Positions 1 to 12,500 of a stretch of DNA of 64,000 nucleotides are shown here, piece by piece; position 1 is the first letter of the stretch, and every line of letters starts with the position of its first letter. Under the pieces are notes generated by a model. That model was not told the origin of the DNA, ran no database searches, and was given only the letters and a program-made list of their open reading frames with translations. A program made the position numbers and the translations under genes. The stretch spans positions 10,237,810 through 10,301,809 of the forward strand of contig ML677358.1 in NCBI GenBank assembly GCA_007922305.1, in the 5' to 3' direction. The stretch comes from Dermatemys mawii (Eukaryota > Chordata > Testudines > Dermatemydidae).

Positions 1-2089
1 GCCACTGCCGAGGGGCTTTGGCTTTAATAAAGGCTCCCCTGCTACTTTTACACATGGGCTGGAGACTAGAGAAAGGGGGAGGAAGGCAGAAATGACCAGG
101 AGAGGCGGGGGAGTTTGTTTCTAACAGCCAGATGGGATATTGGGAGGCAGAATAATTTGACGTGTCATGGCTGAAAGGAGGACACACAGGAAACTCCTTA
201 TGTTTTATGTACACATAGCAAAATAGATGACTTTTGGGGAGGGCTGGAGAGGGATGGGGGGGGTTTGAAATATCTTAGTCTAATGGGAGAGCTTCTCCTG
301 ACCTGCAGTTGATCACTTCCCTGGCACACACCTGTCTGTCTTTGCATTCTCTGCTCTGGGAAATTCCAGGGCGAAGAAGGGAGATTAATGATAGGAGAGA
401 GAGGGTAAGAAGTGGTGACGGATGACAAATGGAAGGGAGGGAAGCCGAACAACTGGGCTGTAGTTGAGAATCCTGGCTTACCCTATCCTAGTGCCCCAAG
501 AATGGGTCTGGAACTTATGCTGCCTTGAAAGCAAGGTCAAGACAAAGGGTGGATGCTGTTTGGGCCCAGTTGTTGAGTGTAGGCCATAGCTCTGTGCATT
601 GTCTGGGCCTGAGGGGATCTCACCATTTCTGGAAAGTAGCTTTATTGGTTTGTCCTGGCCTCTGGAGAGTGGGCAGAAAATCCTGATTGTGTGTGAGAGG
701 AACAATCTACCTTTCTCATGCAGACCTGCTCCAAATCCTGCCCCCTTGGAACCAGATAGATGCACCTTTGATTCAGCTGTGGAGGGTAAAAGAGACAAAC
801 CCAAAGCTTCCCTTAAAATATTGACAGGGAAGATCGCACAACTCCTGCCCCCTCCCACACCTGATCCACTGGTTGAAATCACAGTTGCTACTCTGTGTTC
901 TTTGTGCCATCGAGTTTGAGCAGCCGAACAGAGCAAATCATAGCCTGTTGCTCTCTGAAGACTGCAACTCCCTCTCATAAATATCCCGATCTTACTGTGT
1001 GTCTGTCTCTTATGAGGTGTGGTTTCTATGAGTCCTAAAAACAGCGTTGTTTAGCATGAATAAAAAGGGCATTTCCGTACTGCAGTTTTGATTACAACTA
1101 GCTAGAACTACTCCTGGTCCCGATACTCTGAGAGCTGCGTGAATGGACCCTCACACTTGTGCAGAGTTCCACCAAAGTCTGCGGAGTTCCGTGGTGGTGT
1201 TAGAGCCTGTGCAGCTGACCTCCAGGGCAGAATCAGGACCTGGATGATGAGAGGTTGAAACACTACGATCTGGATTCGTAAAACATGACTGTGGCCCCGT
1301 ACGGCCAACACTACGCTGTGTAACTTTATGCACGTGAGCAGTCTCACTGCACAAGGTTAAGCTATTCTCTTTGCTTTCTCTTCCCCAGGTGGCCACTCTG
1401 TCTTGTTTCCTGCGCTCAGCAGGATGACACACATGCAGAAACTTCCACCGCTGCGTGTTTGGCATAGTCATGTGGGATACAGCCAGCCTATAGAATGCAG
1501 TGTTTCTCCTCCTAACCCCCGACCCCAATGCATAACAGTGCTTTTCAGTATTATCATCTCAGTCAAGGAAGACAGTGCAAGATAGACTAGATATAGATAT
1601 TATATTTTTAAAATTACAAATCTATTTGGCTAAAAATTAGAGGCTCATGATAGATCCAGGGTATTGAATAGGAGGTCCGTGGGGCAAATGTGGACAAAAA
1701 TGCTTTTGAATACACCTCAAAATCTTTTTATTTATGTATTAATTATTTTTATTTATTATTATTTATTTTCTCTGGAGTCTGGACCTTGACCAAGAAATTT
1801 AGACCTTGACAAAAAATAGACTACCCCTGCAATAGATAATACTCTGAATGGGTTATTTTTCACAAGCAGACATCATCTATGTGAAACATAGGGATAAATT
1901 CCTCTCTTACTGCTTTGTGTGTGTGTTTGTCAGAAGACCTACACCATTTTGCTTTGACAATCCTCAAAAACGTGTGCAGGGATGTAAACCAATACCTCTA
2001 CAGAAGCTTTTTGGCACAAGTAAACACAGATAGTTTCCCCATGATTCATAGTGTTGTTATCTATCTATGTACTTTTAAGGTTTTCTATC
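1..2089. other. Intergenic sequence, no gene seen
   Basis: No open frame here has recognisable protein similarity, and none is flanked by convincing splice sites. The only notable composition is a T/A-rich low-complexity patch near 1725-1769. The stretch lies about 25 kb downstream of NEUROG1 and is best read as ordinary intergenic DNA. Confidence 0.6.
1725..1769. repeat. Low-complexity TTTAT-rich repeat
   Basis: An irregular run of TTTAT, TATT and ATTATT units, visible by eye. It is simple-sequence DNA with no further signal. Confidence 0.8.
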
Positions 2090-2310
2090 ACATTAGTGTC
2101 AGAATCCTTATAAGCAATCATGAATTATGTTTGTAGCACCTCTGGGAGATAGGGAGTATTTTTTATTATCATTCTCATATTCTAGATGAAGAACTGAGAC
2201 ATAGACAGATTAACCCCTAGTTTGCCTTAAATCCACACAGGAATCTGTAGCAAAGTCAAGAATTGAACTCAGTTCTAAGTCCCAGTCTAGTGATTTAACC
2301 ACAAGAACAT
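2090..2310 (-). mobile_element. Ancient MIR/CORE-type SINE
   Basis: Read on the minus strand this has a tRNA-like head (a GTGGTTAAATCACTAGACTG-type start, then GAGTTCAATTCTTG resembling a B box). A CORE-like segment with the MIR hallmark 'ctcagttcttcatct' follows, then a body rich in 'gataataa'. It is strongly diverged, so it is probably an old, inactive copy. Confidence 0.65.
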
Positions 2311-3167
2311 CCTTCTTCTTAGAACTGCAATTTGAACTCTAGTAGGACTTAAAATTCATTAAAGAACTATGGTCTATTTTAATTTACCCTTGATTTCTAT
2401 TAACTACAAGGTCTTACCTTTTCCTCCCAGCCTTAAAATAATATATTTAGTATTATAATTAGAGTAAAACTTGGTGTATGGCCATTATTCATTCTCATTT
2501 ATGCAAAACCAGCAGCAAATGCGATCAAAAGCAAGAGGAAGATTTAACATTTATTTGACAGGAGACAAAAATCCAACCACATAAGAAAATCATTCTGACT
2601 TCATTCACCTTTACTCCATCCTCATTATTTTAAGAACATGTTACAGAGGGTGGATGGTGAAAACTTGTGTAGCCGTACAATCATGCAGTCCTGATTGAAG
2701 GACTTGGTAGGAGGAGTGTACTTAATATATGTGGCGTGATGATACTGCCCTTCTGTGAAACTCAAATGGCTTTAGTCATGATCTAGAGTATAAAAGAGAT
2801 GGTGGTACACTATGGCTAGCACTATCGTTGATCAGGATGTCAGAGACAGCCAACTGCACATGGATTCAACCCCTTGAGATGGACAGCATGCTGCTTTGGG
2901 TGCTGTTGAGAGTATACTTGGTCACCTGCCATAACAAACACTGCGAAACACTGCTAGAACTTTGCAGTCAAATCCAGTGAATCCCACTCTAGAGCCTCCA
3001 TCTGACAATTATTCATCAGTTGACATACTTGAGTAGAAAGACTCTATAAGATGGGAAAAATCACTTCCAATTGAAATGTAGATGTTCTACTCGGAGATAA
3101 AGGTGTGTTTGTAGATATGAGGTGGAGGGGGGAGAGAAAGCGTAAGAGAAAAAATGACTGACAACCT
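2311..3167. other. Intergenic sequence, no gene seen
   Basis: No coding, RNA-gene or clear repeat signal could be identified here. Confidence 0.5.
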
Positions 3168-3330
3168 AAGGGTTTGTCTGCATGAGAAAGTTGCACCAGA
3201 TTAACTGAAAATGTGATTTTTAAACCAATTTAGTTAAACTAGTGCAAAAGGAGGACACTCTAATTTTGGTTTCAACCAGGCTTATTTTTCAGACAGGTTT
3301 CAGTTAAACTGCAGTAGGCCAGTCTTACTC
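3168..3330. mobile_element. Non-autonomous DNA transposon (MITE) fragment
   Basis: It begins with 'gggtttgtctgcatgagaaa', followed by 'gttgcaccagattaactg' and a segment rich in AAACCAATTTAGTTAAACT. This matches the turtle MITE type whose ends read like GGTTTGTCTACACT. The matching opposite end is not seen directly; the following 300 bases are GC-rich and unassigned. Confidence 0.55.
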
Positions 3331-3639
3331 TGAAATAGAATGCGGGATTTGGACTGGTTGAACTGGGCCCCAGGCTGCACCGCCAGGAACTTGGGGGACA
3401 GGGGGGCTGGAGGCACTGGGGCTGCCTGCCCTGTGTCAGGGGGCATGCACTGCCCACCCTCCCTGTGCTCAGGGGCTGGGGAGGAAGCCACACATTGCCT
3501 TCCCAGTGCTCCAGGGCATGGGGGTGGGGGCTCCACCAGGGGAAGGGGGTGGGGATGGCCAGGGGGCGAGCCTCCCCCAGGCACTAGTTCACCTACGCAC
3601 AAACCCTCCCCTGTAACGCACCCCTAAGCTCTGGCAGCA
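3331..3639. other. GC-rich unassigned segment
   Basis: A G-rich stretch on the + strand with repeated GGGGCTGG and GGCACTGGGG-like words. Open frames occur on both strands because stops are rare in such composition, but none resembles a known protein. It lies between two MITE pieces and may be part of a repeat. Confidence 0.45.
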
Positions 3640-3977
3640 GAAGTTTCGCACTGTCCACAGTGGTGCTATGTTGGCGGGAGATGTTCTCCTACAGCCATAT
3701 CTTCTGCTTCTCGTTGAGGTGGAGCAGTTATATCAGCATAGCACATCCATGCAGCTGTGCTGATTCATAGACTTTTAAGGTCAGAAGGGACCATCATGAT
3801 CATTTAGTCTGACTTTCTGCACTTCGCAGGCCACAATCTTACCCACAGATTTCTGCCCCAGATCCATAAATGGCCCCCTCAAGGATTGAACTCACAATCC
3901 TGAGTTTAGAAGGCCAATGCTCAAACCAGTGAGCTATCCCTCCCTGAATGTAACACTGCTGTGTAGACTTGCCTTGA
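3640..3977. mobile_element. MITE interrupted by a nested SINE
   Basis: The left part carries 'tggtgctatgttggcgggag' and the right part ends 'ctgctgtgtagacttgcct', which resembles the terminal sequence of the GTGTAGACAAGCC-type MITEs of turtles. A complete SINE (3763-3945, minus strand) splits it after 'gcagctgtgctga'. The SINE is therefore the younger of the two insertions. Confidence 0.6.
3763..3945 (-). mobile_element. tRNA-derived SINE with CR1-like tail
   Basis: On the minus strand it begins with a tRNA-like head: an A-box-like 'tagctcactggtt' (3925-3937) and a B-box-like 'gagttcaatcc' (3883-3893). A 'gagggggcc' linker and the segment 'atggatctggggcagaaatc' follow. The CR1-type tail contains 'gactaaatgatcatgatgg' and 'cccttctgacctt'. 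This is the tRNA-related SINE type of cryptodiran turtles, mobilised by CR1 LINE machinery, and the copy looks full length. Confidence 0.85.
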
Positions 3978-6900
3978 GAATGGTTCAAAGGAAATCACCG
4001 ACTTGATCTAGTGTTAATGGATCCTTTTTCTTTCTGTAGGTTGGTTACAGAATGTAGAGCCCCTTTTGAGAATCCCCAAATAACCATTAAGAGAGAAAGC
4101 TCTGGACATCTTCCTAACTGCAGGGTATGAGCAGGTAGTTTGCACCTCTGGTTCTATCACACCGTGGATTCCAGTCATTAGCATAGTGAGGTCTGATGAT
4201 TGGTTATTGCAGTGGCAGCTTACGTTTAGGATGGATTTTAAAAAAATAAGTGAGCTCTACAATCATTCAAATGACATTGGTGTTTGACCCTATTAAGAAT
4301 AATCTTTTTGTGTTCATGTGTGGAGTGGGGGGGGTGCAGAGGACTGGGAGCAAATACAATGAATTTTTAAAACTTGGGAAAAAATGACCGATTGGTAAAG
4401 ACTAGAGTCAATCACAACAAAAGCAGGTGTGTGTGAACAGGACTGGGCTTGAACCATGTACTTTCAGAGCCAAAGTTGAAGTCACCCTCTGGGTTTGGCC
4501 GTGGAACATTAGGACAGGACCACGTAGCACTTGACAGGAGACAGGCCTGCCGAGTGCACATCTCTGGGACAGTGCTACCCACTGATACCAATCCTTAGTG
4601 AATGGAGAAGGGAGAAATGACATGGTAAAGGGACATTTGCCTAATAGATGTTCCCGCCAATGGGTGGGGAATCAGTTCCAGGACTGCTGCCAGTGTTACT
4701 GTGGGAGAGCTTTGATTTATCATTAATATAGCTAGATTGTTGCCGAGGTTTCCCAAGTTGATGTGGTGTCCTTCCCTGCCCGCCTCCCCCACCCCTCCCC
4801 CCGTAAATGTTGTCTTTGTTTCATACACAGACTCATGTTTGTGAGTGGGGAAGCATTGCCTGTTCAGGAGGGTAGTTAGTGATTCCAGAAATTTTGAGTG
4901 GAGGTTCCAGCCAGTGCGACTGTTCATTTTAAGAGGGAACCCAGCCTTTATTCCTGTCGAGAACACCTGGCAGAAGGGTTACAAATGTTTAAATTCCCTT
5001 CAAGGTTAGTCTGAGGTTTTTTTGAGTTGTGATCCAGATTAAAAAGTGAATAAACATATTACAACTTATTTAAGGAGAAACAGCGTCTCAAGCTGGAAAG
5101 ATCTCGAACCGTTAGTGGAGAACAAAAGCTAGGGGGGCTGATATTTCCAAGCAAATTCTGTGTCATGAGATCTCTTTGGTGACCTTTTAATATAGAAATC
5201 ACTACAAATGCGTCTCTGTTTCAGTGGCCCCAGGAAAGAGTAGGAGGTTGGTCACTTATCAAAGCGACTAGCTCCTTAGGGAGAAGGTGTGAATGACCTT
5301 CCTTGACTAAGTCACTGGATAGTCTTTGCTAGGCTGACTGCTGGTACCAATGGGTCTCTGTCTTGCTATTCAAAAAACTGACCCTCTGCTGTTACTTTTA
5401 TTTTTTAATGAGCAGATTTCAGAAAAGGTAAAAAAAATAAATACTAGGAGGCTTTTGCTCAAGTGGTAGCATTCATCACATGTTCCCATAAGTTGCCCCT
5501 GAATCAATTCTCACACTGGCATAAATCAAGAGTAACTATGCTAAAGTCTCTGGTATGACACGAATGTAAGTGAGTGAAGGGGGTAGGCACTCGCTCTGTT
5601 ATTTTTGTTTTCTGTATAAATAGCAATAAATGTCAACAGCTGAGAACTTTTTAAAAGAATACTGCAGCCAGAGTCAGCTACAGTTCTCTCTGTTACCAAA
5701 ACGGACATACCGTTGGAGAGGGACTGGGAAAGTGATGGAACTTTTACCCTAATAACCTCTGTGATAATAATTAGCTCTGAAAAGACAGGCTTTAAAGAGG
5801 CTTTGGCTTCTTGTTCAGTGACTTGGAGAAATGGGAGGAAAAGCAACCAGAGGCTCTTTTCAGTTGAAGATCAATGTGAATCCCAGAAAATCCCATTATT
5901 TCCCTTTTAGATCAGTGGCCTGGCCCACTCAGCCTTTCCTCTCCCCAAAGCACCAACTTTCTCTCTTTGTGCATCTTGCCCCTCTCTAAGATCTGCCTGC
6001 GACGTTTGACCAGGCGTACAGGAAATGAAATAGAGTATGAATCTGCAGCAGAGGTGGTTTCCCACCCCACGTCTCACCTCCACTAACTCAGATCCATACA
6101 ATGCCAGGTGCAGCTTCTTTCCTTGCAAGCTCTCCCCAGCAGAGAGAATGAGCAAAAGAAAAAGAACAAGCGAAGCAAAGAAGACCCTGCAGGTGTTTTA
6201 TCTGAGTAGCAGTGCAGCGTGAACAGGCTATGTTTGTTATTTAAAAGGACTGAATGTGCCGATTTAACATTCTGATGAGGCCCATATTTCAAAACACAAT
6301 TACGAGAGACTTTTTTCTGAAGTTCTGATCCAACAACAAATTACTTAAAATGTCCACTCCAGACATGCGCAGTACAATCAAAGAAGTAACCTTGGCTGAA
6401 AGCGAAGGCTTTTCTTGCCTCGTTCAGCCCTGTATGGATTTCAATTAGAAATCGAGGCATTCTCCTCAGGGAAAAGGACACATTTCTTAAGGCACTAGCT
6501 TGTTTTGCTGATAGCAATGAGGGTTTGAGTCAAACTTCTATCTGCTAATGTGGCTGGATCACAGGCTGTATGCAGGGAGGCAGATTCTCTGCTGTGCCCG
6601 GTTTCTGCTGAGACACACAGAGTAGGCGGCCTGCTACAGCTTCCTGATTCTGAACCTGGCTAGTACAGGCTACTGGGGGCAATCAGTGCCCATGGAGCCT
6701 TATAACTCTTGAGGAATTTGGGAAGATTTGAGCCTGGGTTACACATTAGAGCAGGGGTGAGCAAAGGGGGAAGAGTTTCATTTTGGATACAAGGGCACAA
6801 AATATTCCCATTTTCCATTTGGGCAGTTTTCCTCTTGCCTGGGCCACTGCCTAGCCCTTGCTCTAGCTGTTCTGTACGGCTCTGGGGCAGGAATAATCCA

Positions 6901-7346
6901 TGCAAAACATGAAGCTCTAACAGGACCCCTTACTTCCAGGCCTACCCTCCTGCCTGTTTTTCAGAGGCACTGATGCCTAGAATGTCCCCGCCACAGTTCC
7001 AACCAAGGAGTCGCTAGCAAGTGTGAACTCCCCTGGTTCTGAAGGAAAGTGGATGGGGTGGAAAGTGGATGCACTTAGCTGCCTTACGGGCCTGGGGAAG
7101 AGACAGGATTAAGTGCATATTAAGAATTGTGAACATTGGCTCATGTTATCGTCCCAGCAGCCAGCACTGCAGATCTCTGCAAAGGCTGCTAGTGTGGGAG
7201 ATAAGGATTCTCATCCCCATCCCTTGCCTTTGCAGAGATCCCTTAGGGTGTGTAATTAAAAGCCTGCGGCTTACCCACGCCAGATGACCTGGGTTTGGGC
7301 GAAGCCTCTAGGAACCTACGAGGTGGGAGGGCTCCTGCAAAGGTCC
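3978..7346. other. Intergenic sequence, no gene seen
   Basis: No gene or clear repeat could be assigned. A short poly-G tract lies near 4327-4335. The stretch around 6300-6490 is repeat-free and has the balanced composition of a possible conserved noncoding element, but this cannot be tested without alignment. Confidence 0.5.
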
Positions 7347-7471
7347 CAGAGCTCGGGCTCCAACCCAAGCCCAAATGTCTACATTGCCCTTAAACAGCTG
7401 CCCCTTCGCCCGAGCCCAGGTCAGCTGGCCTGGGCCAAACGCAGGTGTCTAAATGCAGTGTAGACATACCC
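7347..7471. mobile_element. MITE remnant (GAGCTCGGGCTCC type)
   Basis: It carries 'agagctcgggctccaaccca' at the left, 'tcagctggcctgggccaa' in the middle, and ends 'aatgcagtgtagacatacc'. The same order of words recurs at 52530-52675, showing a dispersed family. Confidence 0.65.
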
Positions 7472-8044
7472 ATGGAGGCTGGAGCAGGGTATGCGGCCAA
7501 AGCGCCCTCCTCCAAAGAGGGAGAGAGGCGTTGGAAACAGCAGAGTGCCCTGCCTCCAAAGAGTTACTGCACAGACAGCGGGAAACATGGGGCGGGAGAA
7601 TACACCCCTTTGTGGGCTCCTGATGGCCTGCCAGCCCTGCGCAGCAGAACTGCAATAATTCAGCTGTGTTCGGGGAACCTCTGCTCTCCATGAGGAGAGG
7701 GCGGGACCTGAGCTAGCGTGCATGATGGAGGTGTTATGGCGATAGCTGGGATTCTGATTCATACACAACGGGTCTGACCCTGGAAGGTGCTACGGGCCTC
7801 CTGCAGAGGGTCCGTCACCCTCCCAGGGTGCAGCACAACAAGGGCTCAGCACAGTTTGTGTGTTTGGGCCTGATGTGAGCTAAAAGCGGTGGTGAAAAAT
7901 GATGCATGTGCTCTAAACCACTTGGCTCTCAGTTGTAACTTGCTGGGCCCAGATGTTAATTTAAAAAAAATAAAAAAGGCTCTGCTAGATCGCTAATGAG
8001 AGATTGACGTGAGAAGAGGAAAGCTCTGTTTAAGTGTCGGAACA
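7472..8044. other. Intergenic sequence, no gene seen
   Basis: No gene or clear repeat recognised. Overlapping open frames on both strands at 7420-7770 have no protein-like motifs. Confidence 0.5.
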
Positions 8045-8300
8045 CAAAAATGCATCTAAAGCTGCAGTACGTGTATATATCGATCTCTATATATTGTGCG
8101 TGCTACATATAAAAACCCTCTATGTTAGAAGAACATTCAGTTTGCAAAGTCAAGCACTCCAAAGTGAGGAAATGCCAAAATTGTGTGTGCTACTTTAATT
8201 TGGCCCCCTTGTGTGTATGCATTAGGATTCAGTCTTTAATTACACAATCACATGCCATTTTTTCCACGGGACTTCTGCCTCATTCAGTGCACAGAATAAA
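8045..8300. repeat. Dispersed repeat, copy 1 (partner at 23345)
   Basis: It contains 'gttgcaaagt'-like wording followed by 'caagcactc', 'gaggaaatgccaaaatt' and 'tactttaatttggcccccttg', then a 'cattcagtgcac' motif. The same words in the same order and spacing appear at 23345-23520. Both copies follow a stretch rich in TA and TG dinucleotides. The family is not named here; it may be the 3' part of a retroelement. Confidence 0.6.
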
Positions 8301-9510
8301 TTTGGCAAAGGTTTCAGCAACTGAAAACAGGTCTTGCAATGGGACATGTCGTGCAACTGTATATATAGGAGATGCTACCAGATCTACCTATAATACAGAT
8401 ATATTGTTTAATTAAAAATTACCCGTTCAATTTAAATGAAATAATTCCTAGGCTGAAAACTTGCGGGTCAGCTACCAATCCTAAGAGACATTTTCTGGCT
8501 GTGTTATAAATCCCCTCCCAAAAGGACATTTATCATACAGAAGTACTCTCACAACCTTTACTGAGAGGCTAAAATAACATTGCTCTCCTGTCACAGGGAA
8601 CAATGGGTTTAAAAATAAACAGACCTCATCTCCTTTGCTACCCCTTCTGTTTGAAAGGTAGGGTGAACCTACACGATGTTTGTTTCTTTGTCAAAATTAT
8701 AGCTAAAAGCAGGTTTTGTCAAACGTCAAATAAATCTGCATAGATATTGGTTGTAATAACAGAAATGATTTTCAGTGGCTGAATAGAGGGGAGGAGAGCA
8801 GCATTTTTCCTTCTTCTGTTTGTGGTATATTTATCTTCATGGAGAAAATGGTAGCGATGGGATTTAATTTTCTGAATGAATGTCTCTAAGCGCCCCATAC
8901 CTTCGGGGCTTATAGTCAGGTTGGATCCAATGACAGCAGAGTCAACATTATAAGCCTTTAGAGATGTCTGAGTGGTTTGTAGCTAGTCTCAAGTGGGTGT
9001 GCATTCAGACTGCTGCTACCACAGCTTACATTAGCAGCTGAAGAGACTTTGTCTGTTACCGATGCCCTTGGGGGACCTTTGACCCTGGCAACTTCACTCT
9101 GAAAAGATCTGAAGGTTGTGTGACCAGAGTCCTAGGAAATGGAGAGGTCCATTGTGTTTCAGAGAAAGAGGAACACAAACATGGTGTGTTCTCAAGGGAA
9201 ACAAAATGAAATGGAAATAGCAGTTCCAAAGTTAGGGGAAAGGGAGGGGAAATGTGGGCACACGCACAAACGCATGCACACACACAAATAAATGTACAAT
9301 TTTCACAAACATATCTCCTTTCTTAAGTTCTTTCTGGAGCTCATGCACATGAAGATTATTATATTTACAAGCTTGTGAAGCACATTTGGAAGGTTTGGGT
9401 TCTTAATCGAGAATATTCATTCCCTAGTGGTTCTGCGTTTCTCAGCTGGAAGAAACATGTGGATTCCCTTGGCTTTTGCAGAGGGTTAGACACACTGAGC
9501 AGCAGAGTGG
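8301..9510. other. Intergenic sequence, no gene seen
   Basis: No coding or RNA-gene signal. A short CA-rich patch lies near 9257-9290. Confidence 0.5.
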
Positions 9511-9598
9511 GTGACCTATGTCAGCAAAAAAAAATCACCCCCTAACCTCCTAACCACCGTAGCTATGCCAACAAAACTTTTAAGGTTAGACAAGGCCT
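9511..9598. mobile_element. MITE terminal fragment
   Basis: It ends 'caaaacttttaaggttagac' followed by 'aaggcct', the outward terminus of the AGTGTAGACAAGGCCT-type MITE also seen at 43467-43738. The left end is truncated or diverged. Confidence 0.5.
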
Positions 9599-12500
9599 AA
9601 GCCCGGCCCTAAGTAATTAGCATTCACAGCAGGTAGGTATGGAAGTATCATTATCCCATGTTGCGCCTGAAACTGGGGAAGTGAGCGGAAAGGTCTCAGA
9701 GAGTATCCCATGTCAATGTCACATAGCATTTAGGAGCTGCTGGTTCCCACTGCTCTGCTGTGACCTGTTGCTCATGTCCATCTCCTAAACCAAGGAGTTT
9801 TGCAATCCTCATAACTTAAACTGGAGATGATGATACAGCACCTACCGTAACGACACCCTGATCCCCAGCTGGGCCTGTAGGCATTTCTGTAATACAACTA
9901 ATCAATATTAATAAAGTAATCTGTACCCCTCCCCGTTTGGTCCCTGAGCTTAGCTCAGTGGAAGAATGAATCTGGTCCAACACACTTTCTAATCCTAATC
10001 AAGTTCCTTCTTCAGTGTTAACAGAGAGACTCTTGAGCACGTGACTAACGTGATGTCACAATCATTTCCACTCTGGTTCTAATAAGGACACAGAAGCAAT
10101 GAATACTTAGCAGGTCACTTACTATGGGAGATGTCCAAGGCAGGTTCCTCTCCAGTTGGAGAAATGAAACAGTGACTTAGCTGGCATCTTATAATTATGA
10201 AGCAAAGCTCTGTTGACCCTCTTTATTCAATCTGTCTCTAATGGCCTCGATGTCCTGCAGTTACTCCTCTGCCCAGCGTATTGATAAGGGGCTGTGAGAG
10301 ATTTGTCCGTGTATCTGTAGATAGTTAATAGAAAGAGTTCCATCTGTAGGCACAGAAGAATATGTAGAGTTTATAAATTAGAAGGTTCAATAAAGTCAAG
10401 CGCTGCAAATAGCTTCTTGCATGCAGCTCTTCATGCCTTGTGCTCTGGGGAGGAGAGAAGAAGACACACTCCCTGCTTGTTTTCCTCCTGGGAATGTAGG
10501 GCTCCACTTCATGGACCATCCAGGAGCTATGGCTGAATACCGTGACCTAGTGCTGAGCTTTTCAGAGCATGAACAGCATCTTTTCCCATGTGTACAGCTC
10601 TAAGCACACTGTTGGCATGAAGAAAAAATCATGAGTCCCCTCCCATCATGATTTTTAAACTAATCTCATGAGATTACAAAAAAAAAAAAAAAAAGGCAGA
10701 AATGCCAAGGAATGCAGCTACAAGGCCAGCAGTCATGTGGTCACCAAAACTTTTGGTAGTGTGATAAGATTGGGTGAAGAACCCACCAGAGGGGTCCTGT
10801 CTATTTTCCTACTAGCATTTTGGGGAATTATCTGCCGAAATTGTCAGTGTAGCAAAATTGGGAGACTCCATTAAAGACAACCTTAGGGATCCGCCCCCTG
10901 ATTTTGCAAACCACAGTGGGAAGTTAGAAAAATCTGTTCATGCTTCCCTGTGTTACCGCTGCCGAGTTCATACCCTGAGCTGAACCTTTGGCTGATGAGG
11001 CTGGAATCTGATCTCAGAAATCGAGGGACAGAGTCGGGAAAGAGCAGCAGAGACCCCTCTGTTTCTGAAGACCGCCTGAGAAGCACTTTCCAGCATAAGA
11101 CCACTTTTATCCCCTTGTTTCCCAGTGTGATTAATCCATTTAAAGTGCTCCTCTGAATATAGCCAAGGGCAATGTAAGAAAGAAGCAGTCTGGGTTCCCC
11201 CACATTGAGTGAGCTTCACAAATGTCATCTCTGGTCTCCCTGTGTAGTTCGGAAACCTCCTTTGCCCAGGACTCACGAAGAAGCACTTGTATAGTCACAG
11301 AATCTTTCTCAACTCTAGCTTCTCTTTTCAGCACGTATTCAAATTAACCCTTTTGTCCCATTCACATCCCCTGTCTTGAGTGTGGATTGGCCAGCAGTGA
11401 CCCTACAGATAGGATTATCATGATTTATTAGCATCCTGGTAACACCTAGAGGCTCCATCATGACCAGGGCCCCTCTTAATCGTCCTAGAGTTTAGCCCCA
11501 AAATATTTGCTATTGATCCCTTTTACGCAGCTGTATTTTATAGGGTTTTTAAAGAGAAAACGTGACCGGTGTATTTCTACTGCAGGCCCATTCACGCCTC
11601 CAGCTGATCACCTCAATGGGTCCAGAGTCAAATGATCAGGGTCATATGCGTATGAAAGCATGGGCCGTGTTGCCAGCTATTCTCTCGACCTCTTTAGGGA
11701 TTTCACACTTTCTATCCTGTTAGGGTGCCCATCGTTTACTTAAAGGCTGATATTTTTTTTTCTGTTTCTGTGTCATCTGGATTTAATCGAGTTAGAAGAT
11801 TTTATGCCTAAAATTGCATTGTTAACAGCAATTGTTTAAATTTGGACTGGGGTCGAATCCTCCAAATCTTTGAACCCCACTCTAGTGTCACATACCTAAA
11901 CCCTGCTCCGGCTGCATAATTTTAGCTGGGACTGGAGGGAAGGGGGCTGGAAATTGGTGGCTTTCTTGCTTTCTTGAAAGCATCCATTGCTATTTTCAGA
12001 ACCCACAAACAGATGCAAATGTCTCTGCAAACATTGCACAATGCCATTCAGAGAGAGTACAGCCTTTCAGGGCCTCTGAATAGCCCTTCAAAGCAAGTCT
12101 AATTAGGATAAGTAGAGGTAATAGGCCCACTTGGGTTTTTTCACTCTAATTTTTCCCCCCTTCAAGTTTCTTTCTGGGGCTGGTGGGGACGAGGGGGTAG
12201 GTGAGATGCACAGTTGTTTGTGCTGCCTAGAAAGGGCAGGAGATGGAAGAAAAAAAAAATCAATCATTTGAAAAGTCTTTTCTATTTTTTTCCTGGTGAG
12301 ATACAGAGCAATGACAGCAGCAGCATCCTGGGTTGGGGGTTACACATTTCAGCTAGAGAAAAGGGGTGGGGGTGGGACTAAAGAGGAGCTGGAGCTCGTG
12401 TCATTTGGAACTTTGGTAAGTGAAAAAGAAAAGCAGAAGGTATAGCCTGAATACTTGGGTAAATCAGTAATAGAGCTAAAGGGGATATGCCTGTAGGGAA

